A stretch of 64,000 nt of DNA, taken from NCBI GenBank assembly GCA_002898255.1, contig BEIE01000003.1, forward strand, positions 124,001 to 188,000, written 5' to 3'. Below, piece after piece: positions 1 through 7,866 of this stretch. The translations under genes were made by a program, and so were the position numbers. Source of the stretch: a bacterium HR28. GTDB taxonomy: Bacteria; Chloroflexota; Chloroflexia; Thermomicrobiales; Thermomicrobiaceae. The number at the start of each line of letters is the position of its first letter. Within the stretch, counting starts at the first letter, position 1. Below the pieces are notes generated by a model. That model worked only from the letters and a program-made list of their open reading frames with translations, ran no database searches and was not told where the DNA came from.

Positions 1-800
1 GGTTTGGCCCAGCAGCAGTACGCGAGATGTCCGCGATGTTGCGTACCTATCACCCTTCGCTGGATGTCGATGTTTACGAGGTGCTCTCGGTGATCGATTA
101 CGGAGACCTTCCGGTTGTGCCGGGATACATCGAGGACAGCTACGAGCGTATCGAGAGCGGCTTACGGCCACTCTTAGAGCGAGACATTGTTCCGCTTGTG
201 ATTGGTGGAGATCATTCTATTACCCTGGCCGAGCTCCGGGCCGTGGCTCGGCGATATGGTCCAGTGGGGTTCGTTCAGTTCGATTCGCATACCGATACGT
301 GGGACGAATACTGGGGGAAGAAGTACACCCATGGAACACCGTTCCGGCGGGCCGTGGAAGAGGGGTTGATCGATACGCGGCGGGCGATCCAGGTGGGTAT
401 GCGGGGGTCACTTTATGGCCCCGAAGATCTGGATCAATCCCGTGCGCTCGGTTTCGAGGTGTGGACCACCGACGACATGCGTCGCACCGGCCTTGGGGCC
501 GTCAGTGAAGCGATCCGCCGTCGCCTGGGACGTGGACCAGTCTTCGTCAGTTTCGACATCGACTTTCTTGATCCGGTCTACGCGCCAGGTACTGGAACGC
601 CGGAAGTCGGTGGATTTACGACGCGGGAAGCACAGGAGCTCCTACGAGGTCTTGTCGGTGTAGACATTGTGGCGGCGGATGTCGTCGAAGTTCTACCGGC
701 GCACGACGTGAGCGGTGTTACGGCACTCGCAGCAGCGAATGTCCTGTTCGAGCTGCTGGCTGTGCTCGCAGTGAACCGGCGCACATCCGGTGTGATCTGA
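1..800 (+). CDS. Ureohydrolase (agmatinase/arginase family), 5'-truncated by window edge
   Basis: Binuclear-metal ureohydrolase that would hydrolyse a guanidino compound to urea plus an amine. The reading frame is open from base 3 and the first visible residues (FGPAAVRE) match an internal stretch of the next gene, so the true start lies upstream; the ATG at 27 is internal. Metal-ligand motifs are present: GGDHS, FDSHTD and SFDIDFLDP. It ends 62 bases before the most likely start of a closely similar paralogue at 863. The family includes agmatinase, guanidinobutyrase and guanidine hydrolase, and the substrate cannot be decided from motifs. The DUF1989 and urease neighbours favour use of a guanidino compound as a nitrogen source. 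Confidence 0.9.
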   Translation, partial: FGPAAVREMSAMLRTYHPSLDVDVYEVLSVIDYGDLPVVPGYIEDSYERIESGLRPLLERDIVPLVIGGDHSITLAELRAVARRYGPVGFVQFDSHTDTWDEYWGKKYTHGTPFRRAVEEGLIDTRRAIQVGMRGSLYGPEDLDQSRALGFEVWTTDDMRRTGLGAVSEAIRRRLGRGPVFVSFDIDFLDPVYAPGTGTPEVGGFTTREAQELLRGLVGVDIVAADVVEVLPAHDVSGVTALAAANVLFELLAVLAVNRRTSGVI

Positions 801-862
801 CGACAATATGGGTGTGGAGGACGCAACTGGCCTTGCAAGGAGCTGGATCGGAAGAGCCGCAG

Positions 863-1843
863 ATGAGCGATTCAGCGAGCATCCATAATCCCGGGCCGTG
901 GCAGCCCCGTTTCAGTGGGATGCGCACCTTTGCCCGTTTTCCCTATTCGCGAAGCCTTGACAGGGTGGATGTCGCGATCGTTGGCATTCCGTTCGATACT
1001 GGTGTCACGTATCGGCCGGGTGCGCGATTTGGGCCAGCGGCCGTGCGCGAGCACTCGTCACGCATCGAACAGTATCATCCAGTGCTTGGTGTGGATGTTT
1101 TGGCAGAGCTCTCGGTCATCGATTACGGCGATCTTCCTGTGGTTGCCGGATATACCGAGCGAAGCTTCCAGCTCATCGAAGAAGGGATAGGCTCACTCGT
1201 TGAGTCTGGAGTGATCCCGATTGGTATTGGTGGTGACCATTCGATCTCGCTGCCGGAGCTTCGTGCCGTCGCGCGACGGTATGGACCGGTGGCGCTGGTG
1301 CATTTCGACTCGCATGTAGACACCTGGGATACCATTTGGGAGACGAAGTACAACCACGGCACGCCATTTCGTCGGGCAGTGGAGGAGGGATTGGTCGACC
1401 CGGGCCGCTCGATCCAAATTGGTATCCGTGGGTCTCTCGGGGGACAGGATGAATTGGATCAATCGCGCGAACTCGGCTTTGAGGTCTGGACTGCCCGCGA
1501 AGTGCGGCGTGCGGGACTCGCGCGGATGTGTGAGGCAATCCATCGACGAGTGGGTGCGTCTCCGGTCTTCTTGAGCTTTGATATCGATTTCCTCGACCCT
1601 GTCTTCGCGCCGGGCACAGGAACCCCAGAGGTGGGAGGTTTTGCGACCTGGGAAGCGCAGGAACTCCTCTGGGGGCTGGTGGGGCTGGACATTGTGGCAG
1701 CGGATCTGGTTGAGGTCTTGCCAGACCGCGATCCTGCCGACGTGACCGCGCTCAATGCAGCAAACCTTATCTTTGATATGGTCGCGGTCATTGCCGCGAC
1801 GAGAAGGGAGAGAGGCAATGGCGCAGCCGATAGCGCCCAGTGA
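863..1843 (+). CDS. Ureohydrolase paralogue (agmatinase-like)
   Basis: Second complete ureohydrolase, about 326 aa from the ATG at 863; an in-frame start at 812 would add 17 residues of unlikely composition. It carries GGDHS, FDSHVDTWD and SFDIDFLDP, the Mn/Ni-binding motifs of the arginase fold, and PGTGTPEVGG near the C-terminus as in agmatinases. Most of its length matches the upstream gene closely, so the pair is a tandem duplication that may form a hetero-oligomer or have split substrate range. Its last 26 bases overlap the start of the DUF1989 gene, indicating co-translation. Family assignment is firm; substrate is open (agmatine, guanidinobutyrate or guanidine). Confidence 0.9.
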   Translation: MSDSASIHNPGPWQPRFSGMRTFARFPYSRSLDRVDVAIVGIPFDTGVTYRPGARFGPAAVREHSSRIEQYHPVLGVDVLAELSVIDYGDLPVVAGYTERSFQLIEEGIGSLVESGVIPIGIGGDHSISLPELRAVARRYGPVALVHFDSHVDTWDTIWETKYNHGTPFRRAVEEGLVDPGRSIQIGIRGSLGGQDELDQSRELGFEVWTAREVRRAGLARMCEAIHRRVGASPVFLSFDIDFLDPVFAPGTGTPEVGGFATWEAQELLWGLVGLDIVAADLVEVLPDRDPADVTALNAANLIFDMVAVIAATRRERGNGAADSAQ

Positions 1844-2456
1844 GCACATCTTGTTTGGCCGCGTGCCGAAGCGAGCAGCACAGGTGCGGCCAACGGTGCC
1901 GATCGCTTTTCCCCTCAAGGAGGGGCAGCTTTTACAGATCACCGATGTCCAAGGAAAGCAGGTCGCGGACATGGTCGCCTTCAACTTCCACGATGTCCGC
2001 GAGTATCTTTCGACGTCGCACACGCGTGCGATCAACAACTCGCTCGTTCTGACCCAGGGGATGATCCTCTACAGCAATCGTCGCAATCCGATGCTCGTGC
2101 TCCTGGAAGATACGGTTGGTCGCCACGACATTCTCTTCCCGGCGTGTGATCGGCGGCGATACCTGGACGACTATGGCATACCCGACCATCCAAACTGTAA
2201 AGACAACTTCTTGAGTGTTCTTGGGGAGTATGGTATCCAGGAGGATGATATCCCCGATCCCGTCAACTGGTTCATGAATGTCGGTATCGTCGCCAAGGGA
2301 CGTTTCGAGATTCGGGAACCACTCTCGGAGCGCAATGACTATGTGTTACTTCGAGCACTTATGGATCTTATTGTCGCAGTTTCCGCGTGCCCGCAGGATC
2401 AGAATCCGTGTAATGCTTTCAATCCGACCGATATTCTTGTTCGGATCTACGATTAG
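1818..2456 (+). CDS. DUF1989 (urea carboxylase-associated / carboxyguanidine deiminase-like) protein
   Basis: About 212 aa, starting at the ATG at 1818 inside the end of the preceding ureohydrolase gene. The pattern, including ITDVQGKQVADMVAFN, SHTRAINNS, LFPACDRRRY and HPNCKDNF, is that of DUF1989. This family contains the urea-carboxylase-associated proteins, two of which form carboxyguanidine deiminase in guanidine degradation. Here there is one DUF1989 gene and no urea carboxylase or allophanate hydrolase in view, so the classical carboxyguanidine route is not complete. Linkage to two ureohydrolases and a convergent urease supports a guanidino-nitrogen role. It ends 6 bases from the end of ureC on the other strand. 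Confidence 0.85.
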   Translation: MAQPIAPSEHILFGRVPKRAAQVRPTVPIAFPLKEGQLLQITDVQGKQVADMVAFNFHDVREYLSTSHTRAINNSLVLTQGMILYSNRRNPMLVLLEDTVGRHDILFPACDRRRYLDDYGIPDHPNCKDNFLSVLGEYGIQEDDIPDPVNWFMNVGIVAKGRFEIREPLSERNDYVLLRALMDLIVAVSACPQDQNPCNAFNPTDILVRIYD

Positions 2457-2462
2457 CCGGTG

Positions 2463-4163
2463 TCAGGCGATGAAATAGCGAACGGTGAGGGGGAGTTCCT
2501 CGGCGGGCGGAATGGAGACGGTCTGGCCGTCAATCGCGACTTCCAGGGTCTTCGGATCCACGCGAACACGAGGTGAGGCTGTATTGTAGTACATCGCGCC
2601 TTTAAAGATCTGGCGGGTGTTACGCACAGCGACCGGACGACGTTGCAGTCCGTACCGAACGAACGCTCCAGTTTCAAGAGCAACAGGTGCAACAAATGCG
2701 ACGGCCAAAGCCGCCGGAGCGCGGCCGAGCCCGCCAAACATTGCTCGATAGATCAACGGCTGACTCCAGCGGGTAGAACCCATACCGTCACCGACTGGAG
2801 CCCAGACCACAAACCCGCCTTTGATGACTGCAGCCGGCTTGGCACCAAAGAAGGCCGGATGCCAGAGCACAATGTCAGCAAGTTTTCCGGGCTCTAAACT
2901 ACCGACCTCATGGTCGAGGCCGTGGGTGATGGCAGGGTTGATCGTGTACTTTGCCAGATACTGCAGGATTCGCGGATTGTCATCACCAGTACCGGTCGTT
3001 GGGTCAAAGCCACCTCCGCGGACCTCTTTCATGCGGTGTGCAAGCTGCCAGGTGCGACTGATGACTTCGCCGATGCGTCCCATACCCTGCGAATCGGAGG
3101 ACATGATCGAAATGGCGCCCAGATCATGCAGGATGTCCTCGGCGGCGATCGTCGTTGCCCGCACTCGGTCATGGGCAGCAGCGACGTCGGTTGGGATATC
3201 TCGTGACAGCCGGTGCACCGCGACGATCATGTCGAACAGTTCAGCGGTGCTGTTTCGAGAGTATGGGATCGTCGGACTTGTGGAGGAGCCGATAATGTTC
3301 GGCTCGGACACAATCTCCAGGACGTTTGGTGCATGTCCACCGCCGGAACCCTCGACGTGGTAGGCGTGGATGGAGCGGCCATTGATCGCCGCGATCGTCT
3401 CACGAAGTGATCCCGCTTCGTTCAGCCCATCGGTGTGGAGCGCGACCTGGACTCCGGCTTGGTCGGCAACAGTAAGGCACGTATCGATGACCGCAGGGAA
3501 CGCGCCGACATCTTCGTGGATCTTGAATCCGGCGCACCCGGATTCAAGGTGCTCGACGAGTTGTGCGTGGTCGGAAGATCCCCGTCCAAGCACGGCGAGA
3601 TTAAGCGGAATTGCTTCAAAAGCCTCAAAGAGATGCCGTAGATTCGTTGCTGGGTTGACCCCAAGATCCCACACGCCGCCGGAACCCTGGGCAACGAGCG
3701 TGGTGATACCAGCGCTCAGCGCCGCTGGTATCACGCTGGTCGAAGAGAGGTGGACATGCGCGTCGATTGCACCAGGAGTGGCGATCAGTCCTTCGCCAGG
3801 GATTATCCCCGTGGCATTGCTGATCAGCAGTTCCACGTCGTCCATGACGTCCGGGTTCCCGGCGCGACCGATTGCAACGATGCGGCCGTCCTTGATACCG
3901 ATGTTGCTCTTGAAGATGCCAAGCACTGGATCCATGACGATGACGTTGGTGATCACAAGATCGAGCTTGCTTGGTCCATGGTCCCGGCCAGTCAGCATGC
4001 CGTCACGGACCGGTCTCCCAAAACCGACGAGCGGCTCAAATCCGGGTAGGGTATCGTCTCGTTCAATTCGGGCAAACAAATTTGTGTCAGCCAAGCGGAC
4101 TCGGTCGCCGGCCGTCGGTCCGTACCACGAGGCGTACTGCCTTCGGGTGACGCGGATCGGCAC
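2463..4163 (-). CDS. ureC: Urease alpha subunit, divergent
   Basis: Nickel-dependent catalytic subunit that hydrolyses urea to ammonia and carbamate in the cytoplasm. 566 aa, normal family length, GTG start with AGGAG 9 bases upstream. All metal ligands are visible: HVH at 136-138, the lysine to be carbamylated K214 in FKIHED, H243 (HTD), H269 (HVEG) and D357 (SSDSQ). The mobile flap is unusual: the usual V-C-H-H-L-D reads A-V-H-R-L-S (315-320), so the flap cysteine is valine and the second histidine is arginine, while the catalytic histidine (H317) is kept. The stretch after HVH also departs from the usual HWICPQQ. Last gene of the ureABC operon; no nickel-insertion genes lie in the window. 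Confidence 0.93.
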   Translation of the reverse strand: MPIRVTRRQYASWYGPTAGDRVRLADTNLFARIERDDTLPGFEPLVGFGRPVRDGMLTGRDHGPSKLDLVITNVIVMDPVLGIFKSNIGIKDGRIVAIGRAGNPDVMDDVELLISNATGIIPGEGLIATPGAIDAHVHLSSTSVIPAALSAGITTLVAQGSGGVWDLGVNPATNLRHLFEAFEAIPLNLAVLGRGSSDHAQLVEHLESGCAGFKIHEDVGAFPAVIDTCLTVADQAGVQVALHTDGLNEAGSLRETIAAINGRSIHAYHVEGSGGGHAPNVLEIVSEPNIIGSSTSPTIPYSRNSTAELFDMIVAVHRLSRDIPTDVAAAHDRVRATTIAAEDILHDLGAISIMSSDSQGMGRIGEVISRTWQLAHRMKEVRGGGFDPTTGTGDDNPRILQYLAKYTINPAITHGLDHEVGSLEPGKLADIVLWHPAFFGAKPAAVIKGGFVVWAPVGDGMGSTRWSQPLIYRAMFGGLGRAPAALAVAFVAPVALETGAFVRYGLQRRPVAVRNTRQIFKGAMYYNTASPRVRVDPKTLEVAIDGQTVSIPPAEELPLTVRYFIA

Positions 4164-4176
4164 AGTCCGACTCCTT

Positions 4177-4566
4177 TCACTCCTCTGGTTGGTGACAAAA
4201 GCCGCGGTTTACAAGTTCTTTCAGCAACGTGTCGAGGTCAGCCGTATCCACTGGTCCGTTAACGAGGCCCTGGAATCCACGGACAATGCGTCGTCCCCTG
4301 ATCGGGACAAGTGGGACCTCAAGAGTCTGGCCGGGCTCGATCCGGATAGCCCAACCCACGGGAATATCAGGGCGCATGCCAAACGCCTTCCGGCGGTCGA
4401 AACAGAGGTCGGGATTCGCTTCGAAGACATGGAAGTGGGCAGTGAGGTGCACCGGGACGGCGCCGCGATTGGTGATGCGGACAACAGTGACGGGTAGGCC
4501 AGCGTTGATCTCGACTTCCCCTTCGCCGGGGACGAGACCACCAGGCGGGATGACAATGTCCCTCAT
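4177..4566 (-). CDS. ureB: Urease beta subunit
   Basis: 129-aa structural subunit of the urease (alpha-beta-gamma)3 complex. It shows the family core HFHVFEANPDLCFDR followed by IEPGQTLEVPLV and the basic GRRIVRGFQG segment. Its ATG overlaps the ureA stop by four bases (ATGA), so the two are translationally coupled; ureC starts 13 bases downstream. The C-terminal tail of about 25 residues after NGPV is longer than in compact UreB proteins. Confidence 0.93.
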   Translation of the reverse strand: MRDIVIPPGGLVPGEGEVEINAGLPVTVVRITNRGAVPVHLTAHFHVFEANPDLCFDRRKAFGMRPDIPVGWAIRIEPGQTLEVPLVPIRGRRIVRGFQGLVNGPVDTADLDTLLKELVNRGFCHQPEE

Positions 4567-4868
4567 CGGATCGGATTCCTTACAGTCACGAGACGTGTGC
4601 CGTCCGGGAAGAGTGCGTCGATATACAGAACATTGAGCATTTCAGGGACGCCTGGGAGGACGTCATCACGGGTAAGGAGCGAACAGGCGTGAGCAACAAC
4701 CTCCTCGTATGGGCGCCCGGCGCGGGCCTCCTCGTACACCTCATCACAGATAATGGCTGCGGCCTCCGCATAGTTGAGCTTGATACCCCGCGCACGGCGA
4801 CGGCGAGCGAGTTCGGCGAGTGTGAAGACGGTGAGACGATCCAGTTCCTTCGGTGTGAGGTACATCAT
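4563..4868 (-). CDS. ureA: Urease gamma subunit
   Basis: 101-aa small urease subunit. MYLTPKELDRL at the N-terminus, the RRRRARGIKLNYAEA helix and PGVPEMLNVLYIDALFPDGT near the C-terminus are diagnostic. Two ATG codons stand in tandem at the start; the first overlaps the stop codon of the upstream 114-aa gene (ATGA), so that unknown gene is coupled to urease synthesis. ureA and ureB are separate genes here rather than fused. Confidence 0.94.
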   Translation of the reverse strand: MMYLTPKELDRLTVFTLAELARRRRARGIKLNYAEAAAIICDEVYEEARAGRPYEEVVAHACSLLTRDDVLPGVPEMLNVLYIDALFPDGTRLVTVRNPIR

Positions 4869-5209
4869 GGCCTCCGCGTGGGTCGGGGAGTAGGCTCGGC
4901 GGTTTCACTGCCGGCTGGCGAAACATCGCCAGTCATATCCAAGAGTAGTTCGAGGCGTGTTCGGTAGGGGATGCGGTATTGGCGGAGAAGATTGACAACG
5001 TTCACGCTGCGGTAACCCGACGGCAATTTGGGGTCTGGGTGGGTGGAAATGGCAAGTCGGACCGGAAGATAACGTCCAAGACGACCAGCCCGAATCGCTT
5101 CGGCCAGGAGATCGAGATCGGCACGCCCGGGGACATCCTCAATCCAGAGGTCGGGCGGTCCGGAAAAGGGATTCCGGTCCAACCAGATGTAGAGCCTCTG
5201 CTCGGCCAT
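4865..5209 (-). CDS. Unknown 114-aa protein in the urease operon
   Basis: Small soluble protein starting with MAEQRLYIWLDRNPFSG, preceded by GGGGAAG on the minus strand; longer in-frame starts reach into low-complexity sequence and over the HTH gene. Residues 1-90 look like a compact alpha/beta domain, followed by a Pro/Thr/Arg-rich tail (EPTPRPTRRP). I do not recognise a family. It is cotranscribed with and overlaps ureA, so a role in urease assembly, regulation or nickel delivery is possible, but nothing in the sequence (no His-rich tail, no P-loop) identifies it as UreE or UreG. Confidence 0.7.
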   Translation of the reverse strand: MAEQRLYIWLDRNPFSGPPDLWIEDVPGRADLDLLAEAIRAGRLGRYLPVRLAISTHPDPKLPSGYRSVNVVNLLRQYRIPYRTRLELLLDMTGDVSPAGSETAEPTPRPTRRP

Positions 5210-5255
5210 GAGGCACTTCCCCGCCAAACGACCAGCGTGCATCGGGCAGCGGTGG

Positions 5256-5504
5256 TCAGGACGTGAAAGGAATCCAGGTCTCGGCCGCAGGCAGTCGGCT
5301 GCTGTCCCGCTCGTCAGATGCTGGCTGGAGGCGGAGCAGTGCTTCCAGGTCGGATCGCCGATAGAGGCGCTCACGGCGGATACCGCGGCGATAGCTCCGA
5401 AGCCGGCCGCGGCTCGCATAGGCATAGAGTGTTTCGCGCTTGACGCCGAGCAGCGCCGCCGCTTCTGCTGCCGTTAGATACTCCACACCATCGATCTCAA
5501 TCAT
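5256..5504 (-). CDS. Small HTH (excisionase/MerR-like) DNA-binding protein
   Basis: 82 aa. The segment YLTAAEAAALLGVKRETLYAYASRG is a winged-helix HTH of the type in MerR/excisionase-like proteins (HTH_17) and at the N-terminus of some HTH-citrate synthase fusions; no citrate synthase follows. The ATG at 5504 is chosen because a good promoter lies at 5537-5565, which would put the longer start upstream of the transcript. First gene of the urease operon, 46 bases before the unknown 114-aa gene, so it is a candidate local regulator. Confidence 0.75.
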   Translation of the reverse strand: MIEIDGVEYLTAAEAAALLGVKRETLYAYASRGRLRSYRRGIRRERLYRRSDLEALLRLQPASDERDSSRLPAAETWIPFTS

Positions 5505-5536
5505 CGATCGCTCCCGTGAATACTCCGCGAAGTCGC

Positions 5537-5565
5537 AGTATAACACGCATTCTTCGGTGTGTCCA
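5537..5565 (-). promoter_or_regulatory. Sigma-70-type promoter of the urease operon
   Basis: On the minus strand, -35 TGGACA (5560-5565) and -10 TATACT (5537-5542) are separated by 17 bases. The predicted transcript starts near 5530, about 26 bases before the HTH gene. Confidence 0.7.
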
Positions 5566-6280
5566 TCGATTCTCGATTGAGCCGCGGAGCGTGCAGTCAT
5601 TCCTGCCTTGCCGAGTGTGGCCAGCGGCTCGATCAGAAAGGGGGCCTAAGCAGGCAAAAGTGAGATCGGCTGGAGCGTTGCCCACTGAGTCACAGAGAGG
5701 GATTTACGGTATTCGGGTCTTTGGACCCAGGGTGGACCGCGTCCGCAGAAGATGCGCCTCGTTGTGTCTCTTCTTGTACCGGGAGGGCGGTGGAAAGTCG
5801 ACTGCGTGACGGTGAGGAGGAGAGCACAGCTCTAGACTGAGGGCGAGCCCAAGTCTGTACCGCCGCAGGGACGAATTGCCCCAGATCCTCGTGTTGGCTG
5901 TTGAGGAGCCGCCTGCGAGTGGTCTCTTTCCACCCAAATATGAAGCGACGAATGGCTGATGAGCGGAGGAGAGAAGGCCGGTCGCTGATTTGGTTTCGTC
6001 TGGCTCGCCACAAAACAAGAAGGTGGCTCAGGACGCTCTGCCGTATGCCGGTAGCTCACAGACAGCATCACGCTGGCTTCGTTGACCGATCCGGTACTCG
6101 CGGCGATGCGGCGGTGCGCAGCGTTCGGGGATGCACCTGCTGGATAGAAAGTCTGGACTGACGAGGAACCTTGGGTGGGTAACAGCTCTGCAACGATTGG
6201 AGACTTTGTGAATGGTTTCTTGTCATCCTGGGGACTTTATACTTCTCGTCAGTCGGATCGTGGGGCACGAAGGAACAATG
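5566..6280. other. Non-coding stretch, no gene recognised
   Basis: About 700 bases between the urease promoter and the DUF3303-like gene. Short open frames on both strands have random composition and no ribosome-binding site. I see no tRNA, repeat or terminator. Confidence 0.5.
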
Positions 6281-6298
6281 TAAAAGGAGGCATGTTCT

Positions 6299-6607
6299 GT
6301 GAAGTATCTTTTGACATGGTGGCCACGACCTGCTGGAACAGCAGCCGACTACGAGCAAATGCAGCAGCGAATCCTTGAACTCTTCCAAAAGTGGCAAGTT
6401 CCCGAGACACTCGTGTTCCACCAATTTCTCGTCCGAGTCGGCGAGTTCGGTGGTTATGCAGTGATCGAAACCGATGATTTGCCGGCCTTACACGAAGCGG
6501 CAACCGTGTTCGCCGGCTTCCAATTCCGACTTGAACCGGTGCTCGACATCATGGACGCAGTGTCTGCAGAGTTGCAAGCTCTCGCCTGGCGGGATTCGGT
6601 CGTCTGA
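6299..6607 (+). CDS. Small DUF3303-like protein
   Basis: 102 aa, GTG start 8 bases after a perfect AAAAGGAGG (6282-6290); the ATG at 6292 is in another frame and too close to the ribosome-binding site. The N-terminus MKYLLTWWPRP, the central helix and the GGYAVIETDD strand resemble the ferredoxin-fold DUF3303 family, whose members have no assigned function. It appears monocistronic. Confidence 0.7.
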   Translation: MKYLLTWWPRPAGTAADYEQMQQRILELFQKWQVPETLVFHQFLVRVGEFGGYAVIETDDLPALHEAATVFAGFQFRLEPVLDIMDAVSAELQALAWRDSVV

Positions 6608-6743
6608 CACCTTCGTCTCTCACTATCGGACCCTTCGTATCTCACGGTCCGAATCATGTCAATCTAGGACGAGCCTGCTACACAAAAAGCACTAGATGTA
6701 GTGGCCGGAGTTCCAAGGCCAATGTGCACGAGCAAACGATGTG

Positions 6744-6752
6744 TGGTAGAAT
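6744..6752 (+). promoter_or_regulatory. Candidate extended -10 promoter for rpsU
   Basis: TGGTAGAAT matches an extended -10 (TGnTAnnnT) 63 bases before the rpsU start. No clear -35 is seen. Confidence 0.4.
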
Positions 6753-6815
6753 AACTAGGTGTGCCGGCACGGTGTTTCGTGCCAATCCGGGTGCACCGAA
6801 GGGGTGTGAGGTCAG

Positions 6816-7040
6816 GTGGCGAAGTCGGTTCATGTCGAGCTGCGCGAGAACGAGAGCTTCGACGCGCTTCTGAAGCGGTTCACCAAGGAGCTCCAGAAGG
6901 CTGGGGTGCTGCGTGATTACCGCGCAAAGCGGCACTACGTCAGCAAGTCGGAGCAGCGCCGGGCAAAGATCCGCAAGGCGGAGCATCGGCGCCGCCGCAA
7001 GCTCGCGAAGCTCGCCAAGAAGGGCCAGCTTGGGCTCTGA
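6816..7040 (+). CDS. rpsU: Ribosomal protein bS21
   Basis: 74-aa basic protein of the small ribosomal subunit. It begins VHVELRENESFDALLKRF and ends in a lysine/arginine-rich helix (HRRRRKLAKLAKKGQ), the bS21 signature. GTG start preceded by a GAGGT-type site. The small membrane-protein gene starts directly after its stop codon, so the two are probably cotranscribed. Confidence 0.95.
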   Translation: MAKSVHVELRENESFDALLKRFTKELQKAGVLRDYRAKRHYVSKSEQRRAKIRKAEHRRRRKLAKLAKKGQLGL

Positions 7041-7042
7041 GT

Positions 7043-7465
7043 GTGCGACGCGCAACGGGCACTGCTGACCACAGGCAGGAACGCTCGCTCTTTGCAGTCC
7101 TGATCAAACAAACGTGGCTGTTGCCGGTGGCGACGGCCACGTTCGTTCTTTTTGTCGGCGGACCGATCGTTGCTGTCCTGCTCTTTTCGGTTACGCCTTG
7201 GCTGATTGTGCCTTTCTTGCTCCCATCCTTCATTGTGACCTGGCTCGGGCTCGTTGTTGCTCTCGCGGACCTGCTGCAACGTCCAGCGCGCTTGTTTCCC
7301 GGTGGGCGGACGCTCTGGCTGATCATGATCGCGCTCTTCAACGTCGTCGCGTTCTTGCCTTATTGGCTTTTCGTAGCTCGGCGGCCGAGACTTTCCGGTC
7401 AACCAGAGTTCTCGGTTGATTCCAGTGAGCGTAGTGCTTGCTGGAGATCGCGAACGAGCTCCTGA
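7043..7465 (+). CDS. Small membrane protein downstream of rpsU
   Basis: 140 aa, GTG start two bases after the rpsU stop. Three hydrophobic segments are visible: about residues 21-45, 50-75 and 90-112, ending LFNVVAFLPYWLFVARR, which loosely recalls the PLDc_N membrane module; that similarity is not secure. The tail is polar and serine-rich. The last 67 bases overlap the convergent gene at 7399-7866, so the C-terminus may be less constrained. Function unknown. Confidence 0.65.
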   Translation: MRRATGTADHRQERSLFAVLIKQTWLLPVATATFVLFVGGPIVAVLLFSVTPWLIVPFLLPSFIVTWLGLVVALADLLQRPARLFPGGRTLWLIMIALFNVVAFLPYWLFVARRPRLSGQPEFSVDSSERSACWRSRTSS

Positions 7466-7866
7466 ACCTCTGCTGCCGGCGCTAGCGTATCGACAGCAGT
7501 CTGGAGTTCCTCGAAGAGACGATCGACGCGATCACGGTGCTCGGGAGCGACCGCCTTACGGATTGTCTCCCATTGCGCCCGAGCCCGTTGGACTGCTGTC
7601 TGTGCAGCAGCGTACTCCTCCGGTTCTAGCACCTGTCCATTGCGGACAACTTGATCCGTGTAGAGGGACACCTGCAAGACGTCGAGCTCTGCCTGGATCC
7701 GCTCAACCGCGCCAGTGACCTCGGGATGGGGAACAGGACTCCCGCGCGACGACGCCCAGAAAATCGCTGCAATGGCGAGTACCATGATGCCGACCGCAAT
7801 CGCAGCGACACGAAGCCAGCCCGCTCTCCGGCTCTGTGGACGGACGACTACCATCAGCTTCCTCAC
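7399..7866 (-). CDS. Membrane-anchored helical protein, last gene of FTR1 operon
   Basis: 155 aa with a single N-terminal membrane segment (about residues 17-40) after a basic cytoplasmic tip, then a charged helical domain predicted to sit outside the membrane. The end (EVQELVRDLQQALRSLE) resembles the C-terminal part of the helical domain found in the FTR1 permease and the lipoprotein of the same operon. GTG start overlaps the hydantoinase stop by four bases (GTGA). Probable accessory of the iron-uptake operon; family not recognised. Confidence 0.75.
   Translation of the reverse strand: MRKLMVVVRPQSRRAGWLRVAAIAVGIMVLAIAAIFWASSRGSPVPHPEVTGAVERIQAELDVLQVSLYTDQVVRNGQVLEPEEYAAAQTAVQRARAQWETIRKAVAPEHRDRVDRLFEELQTAVDTLAPAAEVQELVRDLQQALRSLESTENSG

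Noticed and set aside
3370-4497. 375-codon frame on the plus strand across ureC and ureB
   Set aside because: It runs antisense to unmistakable urease genes and is Ser/Arg/Pro-rich, as expected for a shadow frame.
6120-6180. RNase P RNA fragment, because of AAAGTCTGGACTGACGAGGAA
   Set aside because: The match to the RNase P core is short, and the surrounding conserved regions are not present.
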